Source: Planctomycetota bacterium
GTDB taxonomy: Bacteria; Planctomycetota; Planctomycetia; Pirellulales; Pirellulaceae
Direction of reading: 5' to 3'
Length of the DNA: 64,000 nt
Assembly: GCA_026692845.1 (NCBI GenBank)
Contig: JAPLNM010000100.1
Span: forward strand, 1-64,000
The notes under the pieces were generated by a model. That model was given only the letters and a program-made list of their open reading frames with translations, did not search any database and was not told the DNA's origin. Positions 45,701 through 53,856 of this stretch are shown here, in pieces (position 1 is the first letter of the stretch; the number at the start of each line of letters is the position of its first letter). The position numbers and the translations under genes are program-made.

Positions 45701-46886
45701 TTTGGGCGAGAAGTATCCCAACGCCGCGATGGCCGCTTTGTACAAGCTGCCCGAGCAACTCGATGCCCAACAGATCGACAAGCTCAAGCGGCTCGATAGC
45801 GCGATCGATCAAGGTGGATTGGAGTCCGATGTCTATAAGCGGCTCAAGACCGGGATTACTGCGGTGCTATCGATGCAAGCCGACGAATCGGCGATGGAGC
45901 ATCTCAGAGAGCGATGGCGAAAGAGCCCAGACAGGCGGGCTACCATTGCCCTGGCCATGTCCCAACGCCCCGATGAAGCCAACTGGGATTACTTGGTTCG
46001 CTCGATGGGCGTGCTGGACCTATTTGCTGTCGGGGATGTATGCAACTGCTTGCTGAAAATCGAAGCCGCAACGGAAGATCCCGAAGCGGTTCGGCAGGTG
46101 ATTTTGCAAGGCTGCAAGTTGGTCGATGCCGGCCAAGATCCCGGCCCGGTCCTGAAACTATTGGAGTATTGGACGGCCACGAGCACGGCGAGCCTGCTCG
46201 AGCCAAATGCGCAAGATCCTGAAGGTACAGAAACCCAACCGACTTCGGATTCGGCAATCACTTCGGATTCGGCAATCACTTCGGAAGCCAAAGTCACGCC
46301 GATAGCCGCTTGGCAAAACTGGTATGCAACCAAGTACCCGGATGCCCCAAGCGCGGTATTGGCCAGCGCAACGGCCGACCCGCGCTGGTCGCTGGATTTC
46401 ATCGAACAATTCCTCAACGGCGAGCAAGGCCGTCAAGGATCCTCCGAGCGAGGCCAACAGATGTATGCCAAGGCGCGTTGCAATGCGTGTCATAAGATGA
46501 ACGGCGTCGGGGGCGGATACGGGCCGGACTTGAGCAGCGTCAATCGACGCTTCACACGCATCGAGACCCTTGAGTCGATTCTGTTTCCATCGCATGTGAT
46601 CAGCGATCAGTACGCGACGAAAAAAGTCTTAACCACCGATGGTGAGGTCTTCACGGGAATTGTGGTCAAAACCCCCAAGGGATTGGCGGTCCGTGTCAAT
46701 GAGAACAAAGAGTTCGTCATCGCTGAGGATCAGATCCAAGAAGTCCAAAGCAGCAGGACATCGGTCATGCCCGCAGGACTCTTGGACAGTCTGAGTCCTT
46801 CGGAGATTCGCGACCTGATGGTCTATTTAGGCTACGTGCCTGCAGAGAAACTCGCGCAGGAAAAACCCTCTGCGGTGCGCCGTTAG
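42720..46886 (+). CDS. Giant PVC-type heme-binding protein with N-terminal beta-sandwich
   Basis: The ATG at 42720 follows GAAGGAAAG and gives 1,388 residues with a signal peptide (FCMLSVAIAWSHLSGLG). Parts in order: a galactose-binding-like sandwich (about 75-220, DIESEARTEVYLNGQRV and NWQTLGFNDGSWSEAVDL); a Ser/Gln-rich linker of three SQQSR-type repeats; an NHL/sorbosone dehydrogenase-like propeller (about 280-640, EHGAHQIAFGPDGCLYLSIG, LRNAYDVAFHPNGSMFLHDSD, TDVEVGPDGAIYFCCGGRGT); HEAT-like helices (about 660-1170); a SDSAIT-repeat linker; and the heme domain with CNACH near 1254, GGYGPDLSSVNRRF and MPAGLLDSLSPSEIRDLM. It is probably a periplasmic redox enzyme for a carbohydrate-like substrate. 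It converges on the Gfo/Idh/MocA gene with only 7 bp between. Confidence 0.88.
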   Translation: MDESNRKANLNVNVFCMLSVAIAWSHLSGLGICQEPRKPSWIPFPMGRAADRGVPKAGAVAKPDEKVIAGPVVSQDPNRPESWLMWADPLAPNTQQPGDCYFRRTMELPEIERCFVDIESEARTEVYLNGQRVRPTKPSEGKQRIDLQAAIRPGENVLAMAVESLGRSVPGVRVEFYFKPKQGNWRLVVSDGDWKASKGAPRNWQTLGFNDGSWSEAVDLSAPSGSKASSSMAGSQQSPSQQSRSQQSRSQTNSGLSAAAVGEGIAKGPEPMPLAAQAVTDRKDPLAERFTIVPGFAIEEVADAQIGSLVAMTFNEFGHIVASVEGGGLVLMYDSNKDGVPDTTKPYCDLVQNVQGLLALNGDVYVTGEGPEGSGFYRLIDEDRNGELEKSETLARFKGTPGEHGAHQIAFGPDGCLYLSIGNHAGLVESPAGYQPLMAPYEGDLVRPRFEDPGGHAMGVKAPGGTVVRYDLSQRSMSVVAGGLRNAYDVAFHPNGSMFLHDSDMEADIGSAWHRATGLFKVLEGGEFGWRSGWANWPEYYPDRLGSMANTGRGSPTGITIYNHYAFPARYHRAIFTADWSEGRIMAVQVDTLDRGKVRAEDFVVGTPMNVTDVEVGPDGAIYFCCGGRGTEGGIYRVRWQGKIPEAVRNLGEGIAKAIRQPQLYSAYSRQAVAIIKREIGEAWDEQVLGVAFSEENPARYRTQALDLMQLLGPIPTPEMLVELSKTPNDQVRSKTARLMGLHASEPSASARLRELLADESPEVRLASCEGLVRSAQACEPTEIRPLLLSDSREERFLGRRLLMNIPSNQWRMFLTESNSRVVIQSALALVHRDRDPTTCAQVMDHLMRVSKGFVSDADFLDLLRTMQVALHVSGAKGSDYPEVGAFVSQEFPTGNSTINGELVRLATFSQVDLVADAVAYLKTDATMSDRMLIAMHLPMLPHEWTSSERMATLQFLEGCLEDQTGGSFALYVMKTSESLSKFLTEREALQILDLGEKYPNAAMAALYKLPEQLDAQQIDKLKRLDSAIDQGGLESDVYKRLKTGITAVLSMQADESAMEHLRERWRKSPDRRATIALAMSQRPDEANWDYLVRSMGVLDLFAVGDVCNCLLKIEAATEDPEAVRQVILQGCKLVDAGQDPGPVLKLLEYWTATSTASLLEPNAQDPEGTETQPTSDSAITSDSAITSEAKVTPIAAWQNWYATKYPDAPSAVLASATADPRWSLDFIEQFLNGEQGRQGSSERGQQMYAKARCNACHKMNGVGGGYGPDLSSVNRRFTRIETLESILFPSHVISDQYATKKVLTTDGEVFTGIVVKTPKGLAVRVNENKEFVIAEDQIQEVQSSRTSVMPAGLLDSLSPSEIRDLMVYLGYVPAEKLAQEKPSAVRR

Positions 46887-46893
46887 GCTTTAA

Positions 46894-48213
46894 CTATTGG
46901 CCGACCGGTTTCTCATTGGGGACCGACCAATGGCCTTCACTACGGTAAGACCTGCCGAGCATTTGATGCGATTGCGGGTCGTTGGTGATCGTTTGGGTCC
47001 TCGAATCGACTTTCAATTGATTGCCCGTTCGGACCGAGATATTGGCCAAGTGGATCAAGGCGGTCGAATCATGACCGATTTGAATATCGGCCGAAGGCTT
47101 TGTACCCCGCGCAATCGCATCCAAGAAGTCGGCTTGGTGGCTCGATGCTAACGCGACGATCTCTTTGGGAGCCGGTGAGTCGACAAGCTTATTGTTCTCT
47201 GACCATACCATCAGCTTACCGCGTTTGCTGACCATGAGCATTCCTTTGGTGCCGTAGAATTCGACTCCATTGTCGCAGTTGTAAGGATAGTTTGTCGACC
47301 AAATGCGCATCTCGAAAATCAATTGACGACGGTGGCCTACTTGGCCATCGCCTGGCCATTCGAACGTGCAAGTCGCATGGTCGGGAAACTGTTGATCATC
47401 GTCAAAATAGTATTTGCCACCGATGGCACTTGCCGTGCTCGGAAGACCCTCGACACCCAGTCCCCATCGAGCGATATCGATCTCGTGAGCGCCATCGTTT
47501 CCAATATCGCCAGTACCAAAGTTATGCCACCAGTGCCAAGCGTAGTGGAATCGGTTGCTTTGGTAGGGCATGAATTCAGCAGGTCCGATCCAAGCATCGT
47601 AGTCGATGTGGTCGGGCGCTGCTGACGGTGAGGACTTGCCGATGTTGCTGCGCCGTTGGATGTTCCAAGCTTTGGCCATCAGGACCTCGCCAATGGCTCC
47701 CTCTTTGATCATTTGGATCGCGTTGACGATCTGCCGATTGCTGCGGCTTTGCGTTCCATGCTGGACGACGACCTGGTTCTTGCGGGCGGCTTCGACCAGC
47801 ATCGCACCTTCAAGGTAGTTATGGCTACAAGGTTTTTCGACGTAGACATGCTTGCCCGCGTTGCAAGCCAGAATCGAGGCAGGAGCGTGCCAGTGATCTG
47901 GGGTCGATATCACGACGGCTTGGACCTCCTTATCCTCAAGAACCCTGCGCAGGTCGGTTGTCGCTTTGGCTCCGGTCGCTTTTTCGAAGTCGGCGAGCCT
48001 TTTTTTGTCAGGGTCGCAGACCCATGCGATTTCGGCGATCTTTTGGAATTCGTCGCGATGGGTGTTGGCCCGTCCGCCGCAGCCTATCAATGCAACTTTT
48101 ATCCTGGCTCGCGGTGGGTTGGCTCGCAGTCGGTTGGCTTGCAGTGGGTTTGGTGCAAGCACCAGCGCCGTCGAGGCTCCAGCGATAAAAAATCTTCGGG
48201 GGATTCTGAACAT
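46894..48213 (-). CDS. Exported Gfo/Idh/MocA-family oxidoreductase
   Basis: The 439-residue protein has a twin-arginine-like signal (RIPRRFFIAGASTALVLAP), a Rossmann NAD(P)-binding half with VALIGCGGRANTHRDEF and the catalytic-region VYVEKPCSHNY (Glu-Lys-Pro, about residue 124), and a beta-sheet half (about 175-400) containing WHWWHNFGTGDIGNDGAHEIDIARW. Such proteins use a tightly bound nucleotide to oxidise or reduce sugars; planctomycetes export many through Tat. Residues 22-38 (NPLQANRLRANPPRA) derive from three 15-bp tandem units at 48106-48150 and give a linker after the signal. It is convergent with the heme protein, so is not in an operon with it. Confidence 0.9.
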   Translation of the reverse strand: MFRIPRRFFIAGASTALVLAPNPLQANRLRANPPRARIKVALIGCGGRANTHRDEFQKIAEIAWVCDPDKKRLADFEKATGAKATTDLRRVLEDKEVQAVVISTPDHWHAPASILACNAGKHVYVEKPCSHNYLEGAMLVEAARKNQVVVQHGTQSRSNRQIVNAIQMIKEGAIGEVLMAKAWNIQRRSNIGKSSPSAAPDHIDYDAWIGPAEFMPYQSNRFHYAWHWWHNFGTGDIGNDGAHEIDIARWGLGVEGLPSTASAIGGKYYFDDDQQFPDHATCTFEWPGDGQVGHRRQLIFEMRIWSTNYPYNCDNGVEFYGTKGMLMVSKRGKLMVWSENNKLVDSPAPKEIVALASSHQADFLDAIARGTKPSADIQIGHDSTALIHLANISVRTGNQLKVDSRTQTITNDPQSHQMLGRSYRSEGHWSVPNEKPVGQ

Positions 48214-48357
48214 GGCTATGGCTCTGGGACAAAGGACGACGAAACTCGGACCGTCTTTATAATAACCCTAATTGCATTGGGCAATTTCAAGATCCCTTGC
48301 CATGCGGCTAGATCCATTTAACCTATCAACCCCGAAACTATGCCTCGAATGCGAGTT

Positions 48358-48385
48358 TCGACCCTGGGAAATCGACCCTGGGAAA
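48358..48385. repeat. 14-bp tandem duplication in an intergenic gap
   Basis: tcgaccctgggaaa occurs twice in succession, with tcgacc as a third partial unit, in the 216-bp gap between the oxidoreductase start and the small membrane gene. The period is not a multiple of three, in contrast to repeats inside genes. Confidence 0.85.
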
Positions 48386-48429
48386 TCGACCGTAAGGCCT
48401 ATCGACCATAGAGCATTCAGAGAGCCTCG

Positions 48430-48825
48430 CTATTGGGAACGGAGATTGGTGCCTTGATGGAAGTCCTTTTCCCAATGGCTTGCGAGCTTCGACTTCCACT
48501 GGCCGTAAGCTTCTGCAAGCGATTCGGTCGGCTCGAGTCGACTCCCCTGTTGGACCTCCCCTGCTTTTCGGACAAGTTCGATCGAGGATACAGGCTGATA
48601 GTGGTCATGCCACCATCGGTCCAGGGACCGAACCGACATGAGGATGCATGCGTTGCAGATCAGTAGCAGGACCGAGAAGCGGGACAGTTGATTGACTAGG
48701 CTCGCCGCTCGTTCGCGCTGCAAGACTTCGCTGACAACCCGACCTCGCAGCGTATCGGAAGTAAGCACGAGGTTTTCGGACCGTTTAATGCGTTCTTCGA
48801 GTTCGTGGAGTTGCTCGGAATTCAT
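48430..48825 (-). CDS. Small single-pass membrane protein coupled to an ECF sigma factor
   Basis: The 131-residue product begins MNSEQLHELEERIKRSENLV, a charged amphipathic helix, and has one membrane helix (about 50-65, FSVLLLICNACILMSV) followed by a mostly helical outer domain. Its start codon overlaps the stop of the sigma gene by four bases (48822-48825), so translation is coupled. This arrangement is that of an anti-sigma factor or similar sensor, but no zinc-binding anti-sigma motif is visible and no family is recognised. Its likely job is to hold or tune the sigma factor; that is inference from context. Confidence 0.65.
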   Translation of the reverse strand: MNSEQLHELEERIKRSENLVLTSDTLRGRVVSEVLQRERAASLVNQLSRFSVLLLICNACILMSVRSLDRWWHDHYQPVSSIELVRKAGEVQQGSRLEPTESLAEAYGQWKSKLASHWEKDFHQGTNLRSQ

Positions 48826-49421
48826 GGCCGATTCGGAGAATCTCCGACCTCTTGTGGGATTTCGGTACCGAGGAATTCAGATAGTTTGGCCAAGCCGTAG
48901 CGGTAGCGACTCGCGGCCGTCGCCGGCGGAATGTCGAGTGTTAGGGCGATTTGATGGAAGGTGAACTCCTCCCAAATTTTTAGCGCGACGACCTCGGCTT
49001 GCTCGGTCGGCAATCGCCTCATGGCCATCCAGACCTGCTGCATCGATTCCTGGCTTTCGATCGCTTCGAGCTTGGCCGGCGCGATGAGCAAATCGGCTAA
49101 GCACTCGCCGAGTTTGCTGGCTACAACTCGCCAACGTTTCTTGCGTCTAAGGATCAGCAGGGCTTCGTTGCGAACCATCTGAAGGAGAAACGCCCAAGGG
49201 TTTCGGGCCCGGTAAAGCAGGTCGAATTCCGAGACGACTTTGAGCAAGGCGGTAGCCACGGCGTCTTCGGCGTCGTGCTGGCTGCGGGTGACGGTGGCTG
49301 CAAAGCGCACGAGTCGTATGCTCGTCAGGTCGTAAAGTCCCGCGACGGCAGGAATTCCGTGTTGCGAGATCGTTTCGACCTGCTTGCGAACGGTTTCTGA
49401 GAATTCTGGTTGGGTCGCCAT
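48822..49421 (-). CDS. ECF-type RNA polymerase sigma factor
   Basis: A 199-residue sigma factor with region 2 at FAATVTRSQHDAEDAVATAL and NPWAFLLQMVRNEALLIL (residues 38-95) and region 4 at MRRLPTEQAEVVALKIWEEF and FHQIALTLDIPPATAASRY (about 135-178). It overlaps by four bases the gene of a small membrane protein that may be its regulator. The upstream region (49422-50141) is a minisatellite array, so its promoter must lie in the ~120 bp between 49422 and the array or be influenced by it. Its target regulon is unknown. Confidence 0.85.
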   Translation of the reverse strand: MATQPEFSETVRKQVETISQHGIPAVAGLYDLTSIRLVRFAATVTRSQHDAEDAVATALLKVVSEFDLLYRARNPWAFLLQMVRNEALLILRRKKRWRVVASKLGECLADLLIAPAKLEAIESQESMQQVWMAMRRLPTEQAEVVALKIWEEFTFHQIALTLDIPPATAASRYRYGLAKLSEFLGTEIPQEVGDSPNRP

Positions 49422-49542
49422 GGCAACACTAAGGATGCGCCATTCATGGCTATTTATCTACAGAAGGCTCAAAAGGAAGCTCAAAAAATTGAAAAAAGCC
49501 CGCCGCTGGCGGGCACAGCAAGCTCTTTCGATAAGTTCCACG

Positions 49543-50148
49543 GATCCGACGGATCAGATGGATCAGACGGATCGTAAACCCGGTGCCAGGCACATGCTGA
49601 ATCGAGCCAGGATTTGCTAGCAACCCAGCGGCGTTAACCCGGTGCCAGGCACATGCTGAATCGAGCCCTGGCGTTAACCCGGTGCCAGGCACATGCTGAA
49701 TCGAGCCCTGAATCGCCAGGCACATGCTGAGCCGAGCCAGGATTTGCTAGCAACTCAGCGGCGTAACCAGGTGCCAGGAGCGGCGTTAACCCGGTGCCAG
49801 GCACATGCTGAATCGAGCCAGGATTTGCTAGCAACCCAGCGGCGTAACCAGGTGCCAGGCACGTGTTGAGCCGAGCCAGGATTTGCTAGCAACCCAGCGG
49901 CGTTAACCCGGTGCCAGGCACATGCTGAATCGAGCCAGGATTTGCTAGCAACCCAGCGGCGCTAACCCGGTGCCAGGCACATGCTGAATCGAGCCAGGAT
50001 TTGCTAGCAACCCAGCGGCGTAACCAGGTGCCAGGCACATGCTGAATCGAGCCAGGATTTGCTAGCAACCCAGCGGCGTAACCAGGTGCCAGGCACATGC
50101 TGAACCGAGCTAGATCAGACGGATCGGACGGATCAGACGGATCAGCGG
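49543..50148. repeat. Minisatellite array of 59-bp units bordered by GATCNGACG repeats
   Basis: The 59-bp unit runs aacccggtgccaggcacatg, ctgaatcgagccaggatttg, ctagcaacccagcggcgtt. It recurs from 49577 to about 50105 as roughly ten to eleven copies, some shortened to about 40 bp or missing internal blocks. Each unit carries the dyad GTGCCAGGCAC. Three 9-bp units of the GATCNGATG/GATCNGACG type precede it (49543-49569) and four follow it (50113-50148). The array fills the 720-bp gap between the ECF sigma gene and the next minus-strand gene, whose stop lies in the right-hand 9-bp repeats. Because there are no unique spacers it is not a CRISPR. Confidence 0.95.
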
Positions 50149-50930
50149 TGCGGCTTCTGTCCGAAATTTTCCGCCCGCTGGCGCTGCTGGTGCCTGTCCC
50201 TGATCTCACCTGCCCGAGACTCCGAACCGCCGGTGACCCTCACACTGCTGGTACCACTAGCAAGTCGAATCGCCGATACCTCAGACTCGACGTGCTGCTT
50301 GCCCAGTTTCGAAACAGGCCCGGATCGCAATTCGGATCGCAATAACGCCGAGCTCTCGGGGCTCGAGAACCGGACAGGTTCGTTGAGCTCCTGAGCCAAT
50401 TGCTCGTCTTTATCGATCGCTTTATCCATCGGAGTCTCTGAGTTGTCCTCGGGATGCAGTGCGCCGGTGGATAATGCGCCGGTGGATAATGCGCTGCAGT
50501 CGCCGTTTACCTCCGTTACCGCAGTTGCATCGATCGGACTGCTCGGTCCGAGCGCAAGCTCCTGCAGCCCATAGCTCGGTCGCACACCGCTTGGCATCTG
50601 GAATCGCGTTGGTTCCATCCAAGCGTCGCATTGCAGCCGTGCGGATCCAGCCGATATCGGTTTGCTTGCATAACGATGGCTTGTCGATTTCGCCTCGAGT
50701 TTCGCCTCGAGCCGATCCCCGGCTTGACTCAGCGGCATCATGATCAGCGACTGCAACGAGGGTAGGTAAAAGCCCTGGCTTGGCCTCGAGGGGTCCGATG
50801 CTCCATCGCATTGCCCTTGGGCTTCGCCGGCCACAGAGGCCAAGCCGCCTAGGGTGCCGCATAGGATTCCAGCCAAATGCATTCGAGCTAAACGCATACC
50901 GGTTAAACGCAATAAACGCATTAAACGCAT
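50142..50930 (-). CDS. Secreted protein of unknown function
   Basis: The ATG at 50930 gives 262 residues. The N-terminus is a run of near-identical nine-base units (atgcgttta) that encodes Met-Arg-Leu repeats, followed by a hydrophobic signal segment (GILCGTLGGLASVAGEAQG). The mature part is Ser/Pro-rich without recognisable domains. ALSTGALSTGAL comes from a 15-bp duplication at 50461-50490, and AKLEAKS-type duplications are also present. Its stop lies inside the 9-bp repeats at the end of the minisatellite. It is divergent from the TolC gene. Codon pattern and signal peptide favour a real gene, but no family is known. Confidence 0.5.
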   Translation of the reverse strand: MRLMRLLRLTGMRLARMHLAGILCGTLGGLASVAGEAQGQCDGASDPSRPSQGFYLPSLQSLIMMPLSQAGDRLEAKLEAKSTSHRYASKPISAGSARLQCDAWMEPTRFQMPSGVRPSYGLQELALGPSSPIDATAVTEVNGDCSALSTGALSTGALHPEDNSETPMDKAIDKDEQLAQELNEPVRFSSPESSALLRSELRSGPVSKLGKQHVESEVSAIRLASGTSSVRVTGGSESRAGEIRDRHQQRQRAENFGQKPHR

Positions 50931-51214
50931 CGCAAAGTTTCTCAAGAGTATCGATCGGTCCCATGGTAGATCGTACTGGCAAAGCCTCCGCGACCAGTAC
51001 CATTAAAACAAACCGCAAACTCTTCCCAGACTGCCAAGCTTTTGCCTTCGCTGGACAAATCCCTTCCGTTTCCGGGGCTTCGACTCGGTTGGGCTCATGG
51101 TATCGGGAACTCCTGGACGATCCATCGCAACAAGGGAAACAGTTGAAACGATCGTAGCGGATGTAGCGATCGGGTCATTTCCGGCGGGACACGTGCAAGG
51201 TTGTGGCAATTGCG

Positions 51215-52852
51215 ATGAATCGTTCTGGCAGGAAACAGCTAGCGGAAAATCGCTCGACCTGGGGTACCCGACTCCGGATCGGATTGCTTCTGAGCGTTGC
51301 CTCGGGTCCGATGCTCGGTTGTCAAACTCCGAATTGGTGGGCTTACCGGTCCTTGCAGTGCGTGCCTGTCTCGGCCGATAACGTGGCCACAGAGTACCTT
51401 CAAACCTGTGGTGAATCGCAATTGCCGGCCAGTGAGCCGTCTGCGTCGACCGATCCGCTAAAGCTTCCTGCGGAATTGCCGGGCAGTCAGACGGCCGACC
51501 TGATCGCGCCTATGCGACAGAGGCTCGACCCGCAAACGCAACGCGACGAGCTCAAGCGATTGTATCCGGATCTAGAAGCCGTAGCGGCTGATCCGACCGC
51601 CATGCCCGATCGTTCGCTCGATGTGACCTCTCTGGAATCTCTTCACGAACTTGCCCGGCAGAACCATCCTGGTTTGAAGGCCGCATCGGCGAGTATTGAA
51701 GCGGCCCGGGGGTTGATGGTGCAAGCTGGATTGCCGCCGAATCCCTCGGTTGGGTATCAGGCCGACACGGTTCGGACCCTAAACACGCCGGGATATCATG
51801 GTGCTTACCTACAACAGACGATTGTCACGGCGCGCAAGCTCGGATTGGCCGCGGAGGCTGCAGCCGTCGACTATGCCAATGCGACGGTCGCGCAGCGTAA
51901 AACTTGGGTTTCGGTGATGACGGAAATCAGGCGAGCCTATTTCGATGTGTTGGCTGCGCGTCAACGCATGGTCTTGGCAAGTGCTTTCTATGATCTGACG
52001 CATCGGGCATACGAAGCCCAAATCCAACTGGTCACGGCGGGCGAAGCCGCCCCTTATGAACCTTTGCAATTGCGGGTGATCCTGACCCAAGCCCGAGCAT
52101 CGGTGGTCAAGGCTCAGCAGGAATCGATCGCGTCTTGGCGGCGACTGGCCGTTGCCGTCGGTTGCCCGAATCTTCCGTCCAGGGCGATCGATGGCCGAAT
52201 CGATTGCAGCGTGCCGGCGATCGGATTTGACGAAGCTCTTGCTCGCATGACGGCCGTCCATACCGACTTGGAAATCGCTGAGAATTCGGTCCGCAAGAAC
52301 CAGACGCTTGTGGAGCTTGCCGATCGTCAGGTCGTTCCGGATGTGAAGGTGGGTTTCGTGTTGCAACGCGACTACACGTTCGAGCCCGGCGCGACGACTT
52401 ACAATCTCGTGCTAGGTGGAGATCTGCCGGTCCTGAACCGCAACCAAGGCAATCGCATCGCCACACGAGCCGAAGTCGTCAGGGCTAGCCAGCAGGTCCA
52501 GCACACTCGCAACACGTTGACCGCATCGCTAGCGACCGCATTTGGGAACTACGAGGCGAATCGGCAATTGGCCGACTCGTTTCAGGCCGATGCTTTGCGG
52601 GACCAAGTCCGGGCCTATCGCGGAGTGTACCAACGCTATCTGACGGATCCATCGAGCGTGAGCTTCAACGATGTGATCGTCGCGCAGCAAACGGTCGCTC
52701 AGGTCTTGAACCAGTACTTAGATATCCTGCAGTCTCAATGGCAGAGCCTTATCGATATCGGAGAATTGCTCCAAGTCGACGATTTGATGGAACTCGGTCC
52801 TCTCTCGGTGGTCGCAGGCGTTCCGGATCTTAGCGAAATTCAAACGCCGTAG
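51215..52852 (+). CDS. TolC-family outer-membrane efflux lipoprotein
   Basis: The ATG at 51215 (a GTG four codons earlier is possible) gives 545 residues with a lipoprotein signal ending GPMLGC, Cys36. After a linker of about 100 residues come the two duplicated TolC repeats: long alpha-helices around HELARQNHPGLKAASASIEA and RRAYFDVLAARQRMVLASAF in the first, and VRKNQTLVELADRQVVPDVK and NEANRQLADS-like helices in the second, with short beta strands between. TolC-type channels connect inner-membrane pumps to the outside. No membrane-fusion protein or pump gene is near, so the partner is elsewhere. Its last 13 bp overlap the convergent epimerase gene. Confidence 0.85.
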   Translation: MNRSGRKQLAENRSTWGTRLRIGLLLSVASGPMLGCQTPNWWAYRSLQCVPVSADNVATEYLQTCGESQLPASEPSASTDPLKLPAELPGSQTADLIAPMRQRLDPQTQRDELKRLYPDLEAVAADPTAMPDRSLDVTSLESLHELARQNHPGLKAASASIEAARGLMVQAGLPPNPSVGYQADTVRTLNTPGYHGAYLQQTIVTARKLGLAAEAAAVDYANATVAQRKTWVSVMTEIRRAYFDVLAARQRMVLASAFYDLTHRAYEAQIQLVTAGEAAPYEPLQLRVILTQARASVVKAQQESIASWRRLAVAVGCPNLPSRAIDGRIDCSVPAIGFDEALARMTAVHTDLEIAENSVRKNQTLVELADRQVVPDVKVGFVLQRDYTFEPGATTYNLVLGGDLPVLNRNQGNRIATRAEVVRASQQVQHTRNTLTASLATAFGNYEANRQLADSFQADALRDQVRAYRGVYQRYLTDPSSVSFNDVIVAQQTVAQVLNQYLDILQSQWQSLIDIGELLQVDDLMELGPLSVVAGVPDLSEIQTP

Positions 52853-53856
52853 TAGTCGCGGTACCAACGGACAAACCGTGCGATGCCCTCTTGAATGTCG
52901 GTTTTGGGTCGAAAGCCAACGGCCTTGGCCAATGAGTCGACATCGGCGTAGGTAGAGAGCACATCGCCTGGTTGCATCGGCAGGTAATGCAGGTCGGCTT
53001 TCTTGCCGATGGCTTGCTCGAGCACCTGAATGAAATGCGAAAGCTCGGTCGGTCGGTTGTTGCCGATGTTGTAAATGCGATAGGGTGCCGAGCTGGTGGA
53101 AGGATCGGGATTGGCGTTATTCCAGTTTGGATCGGATTGGGGGATCCGATCCATCAGAGGAATCATCGCATCGACGATGTCATCGACGTAGGTAAAGTCC
53201 CTTTTCATCTTGCCGTGGTTGAAGACCTCCACTGGCTGCCCATCGAAGATCGCTTTGGTGAATTTGAACAATGCCATGTCGGGACGTCCCCAAGGCCCAT
53301 AGACGGTGAAGAATCGCAGACCGGTGCATGGCAGCTTGTAAAGGTGTGCATAGCAATGGGCGAACATTTCGTTGGACTTTTTGGTGGCTGCGTACAAGCT
53401 CACTGGATGGTCGGTGTGATGCTGGGTCGAGAAGGGCTGCTGGGTATTGAGTCCATAGACACTCGAACTACTGGCAAAGACCAAGTGCTCGACTTGCTGA
53501 TGCCGGCAGCCTTCGAGAATCGTCAGCGTTCCGTCGATGTTCGATTGCGTGTAAGCGAAAGGGTTCTCGAGCGAGTAACGCACTCCAGCTTGGGCAGCCA
53601 AATGAACAACGCGATCAAAGCGATGCGTTCGAAACAGCGTCGCGATCCGCTCGCGGTCCTCCAAATGCATTTGGTGAAACTCAAAGTTCGCTTGGGCCGT
53701 CAAAAGCTTCAGACGGCTCTTTTTGAGCTCGACGTCGTAGTAATCGTTCAGGCTGTCGACGCTGACGACGCGATGGCCCAGGCTCAAGCAACGCTGAGCA
53801 AAGTGGTAGCCGATAAAACCTGCTGCACCGGTTACTAAGATCGTTTTCATTGCCAT
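52840..53856 (-). CDS. NAD-dependent epimerase, UDP-glucuronate 4-epimerase-like
   Basis: A 338-residue extended SDR enzyme. TGAAGFIGYHFAQRCLSLG (residues 9-27) is the Rossmann glycine motif; VHLAAQAGVRYSLENP and the SSSSVYG block follow, and the catalytic Tyr and Lys lie in SLYAATKKSNE near residue 157. RDFTYVDDIVDAM and YNIGNNRPTELSHF complete the family. The sequence is closest in pattern to UDP-glucuronate 4-epimerases that supply UDP-galacturonate for surface polysaccharide; the substrate is inferred. The start overlaps the stop of the preceding unknown gene as TGATG, which couples translation. It is third in an operon with manA. Confidence 0.88.
   Translation of the reverse strand: MAMKTILVTGAAGFIGYHFAQRCLSLGHRVVSVDSLNDYYDVELKKSRLKLLTAQANFEFHQMHLEDRERIATLFRTHRFDRVVHLAAQAGVRYSLENPFAYTQSNIDGTLTILEGCRHQQVEHLVFASSSSVYGLNTQQPFSTQHHTDHPVSLYAATKKSNEMFAHCYAHLYKLPCTGLRFFTVYGPWGRPDMALFKFTKAIFDGQPVEVFNHGKMKRDFTYVDDIVDAMIPLMDRIPQSDPNWNNANPDPSTSSAPYRIYNIGNNRPTELSHFIQVLEQAIGKKADLHYLPMQPGDVLSTYADVDSLAKAVGFRPKTDIQEGIARFVRWYRDYYGV

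Noticed and set aside
49577-50105. CRISPR-like regular repeats
   Set aside because: Units are contiguous 59-bp copies with no unique spacers, lengths vary, and no cas genes are present.
52972-53838. 288-residue plus-strand open frame
   Set aside because: Antisense to the epimerase gene, whose motifs are complete.
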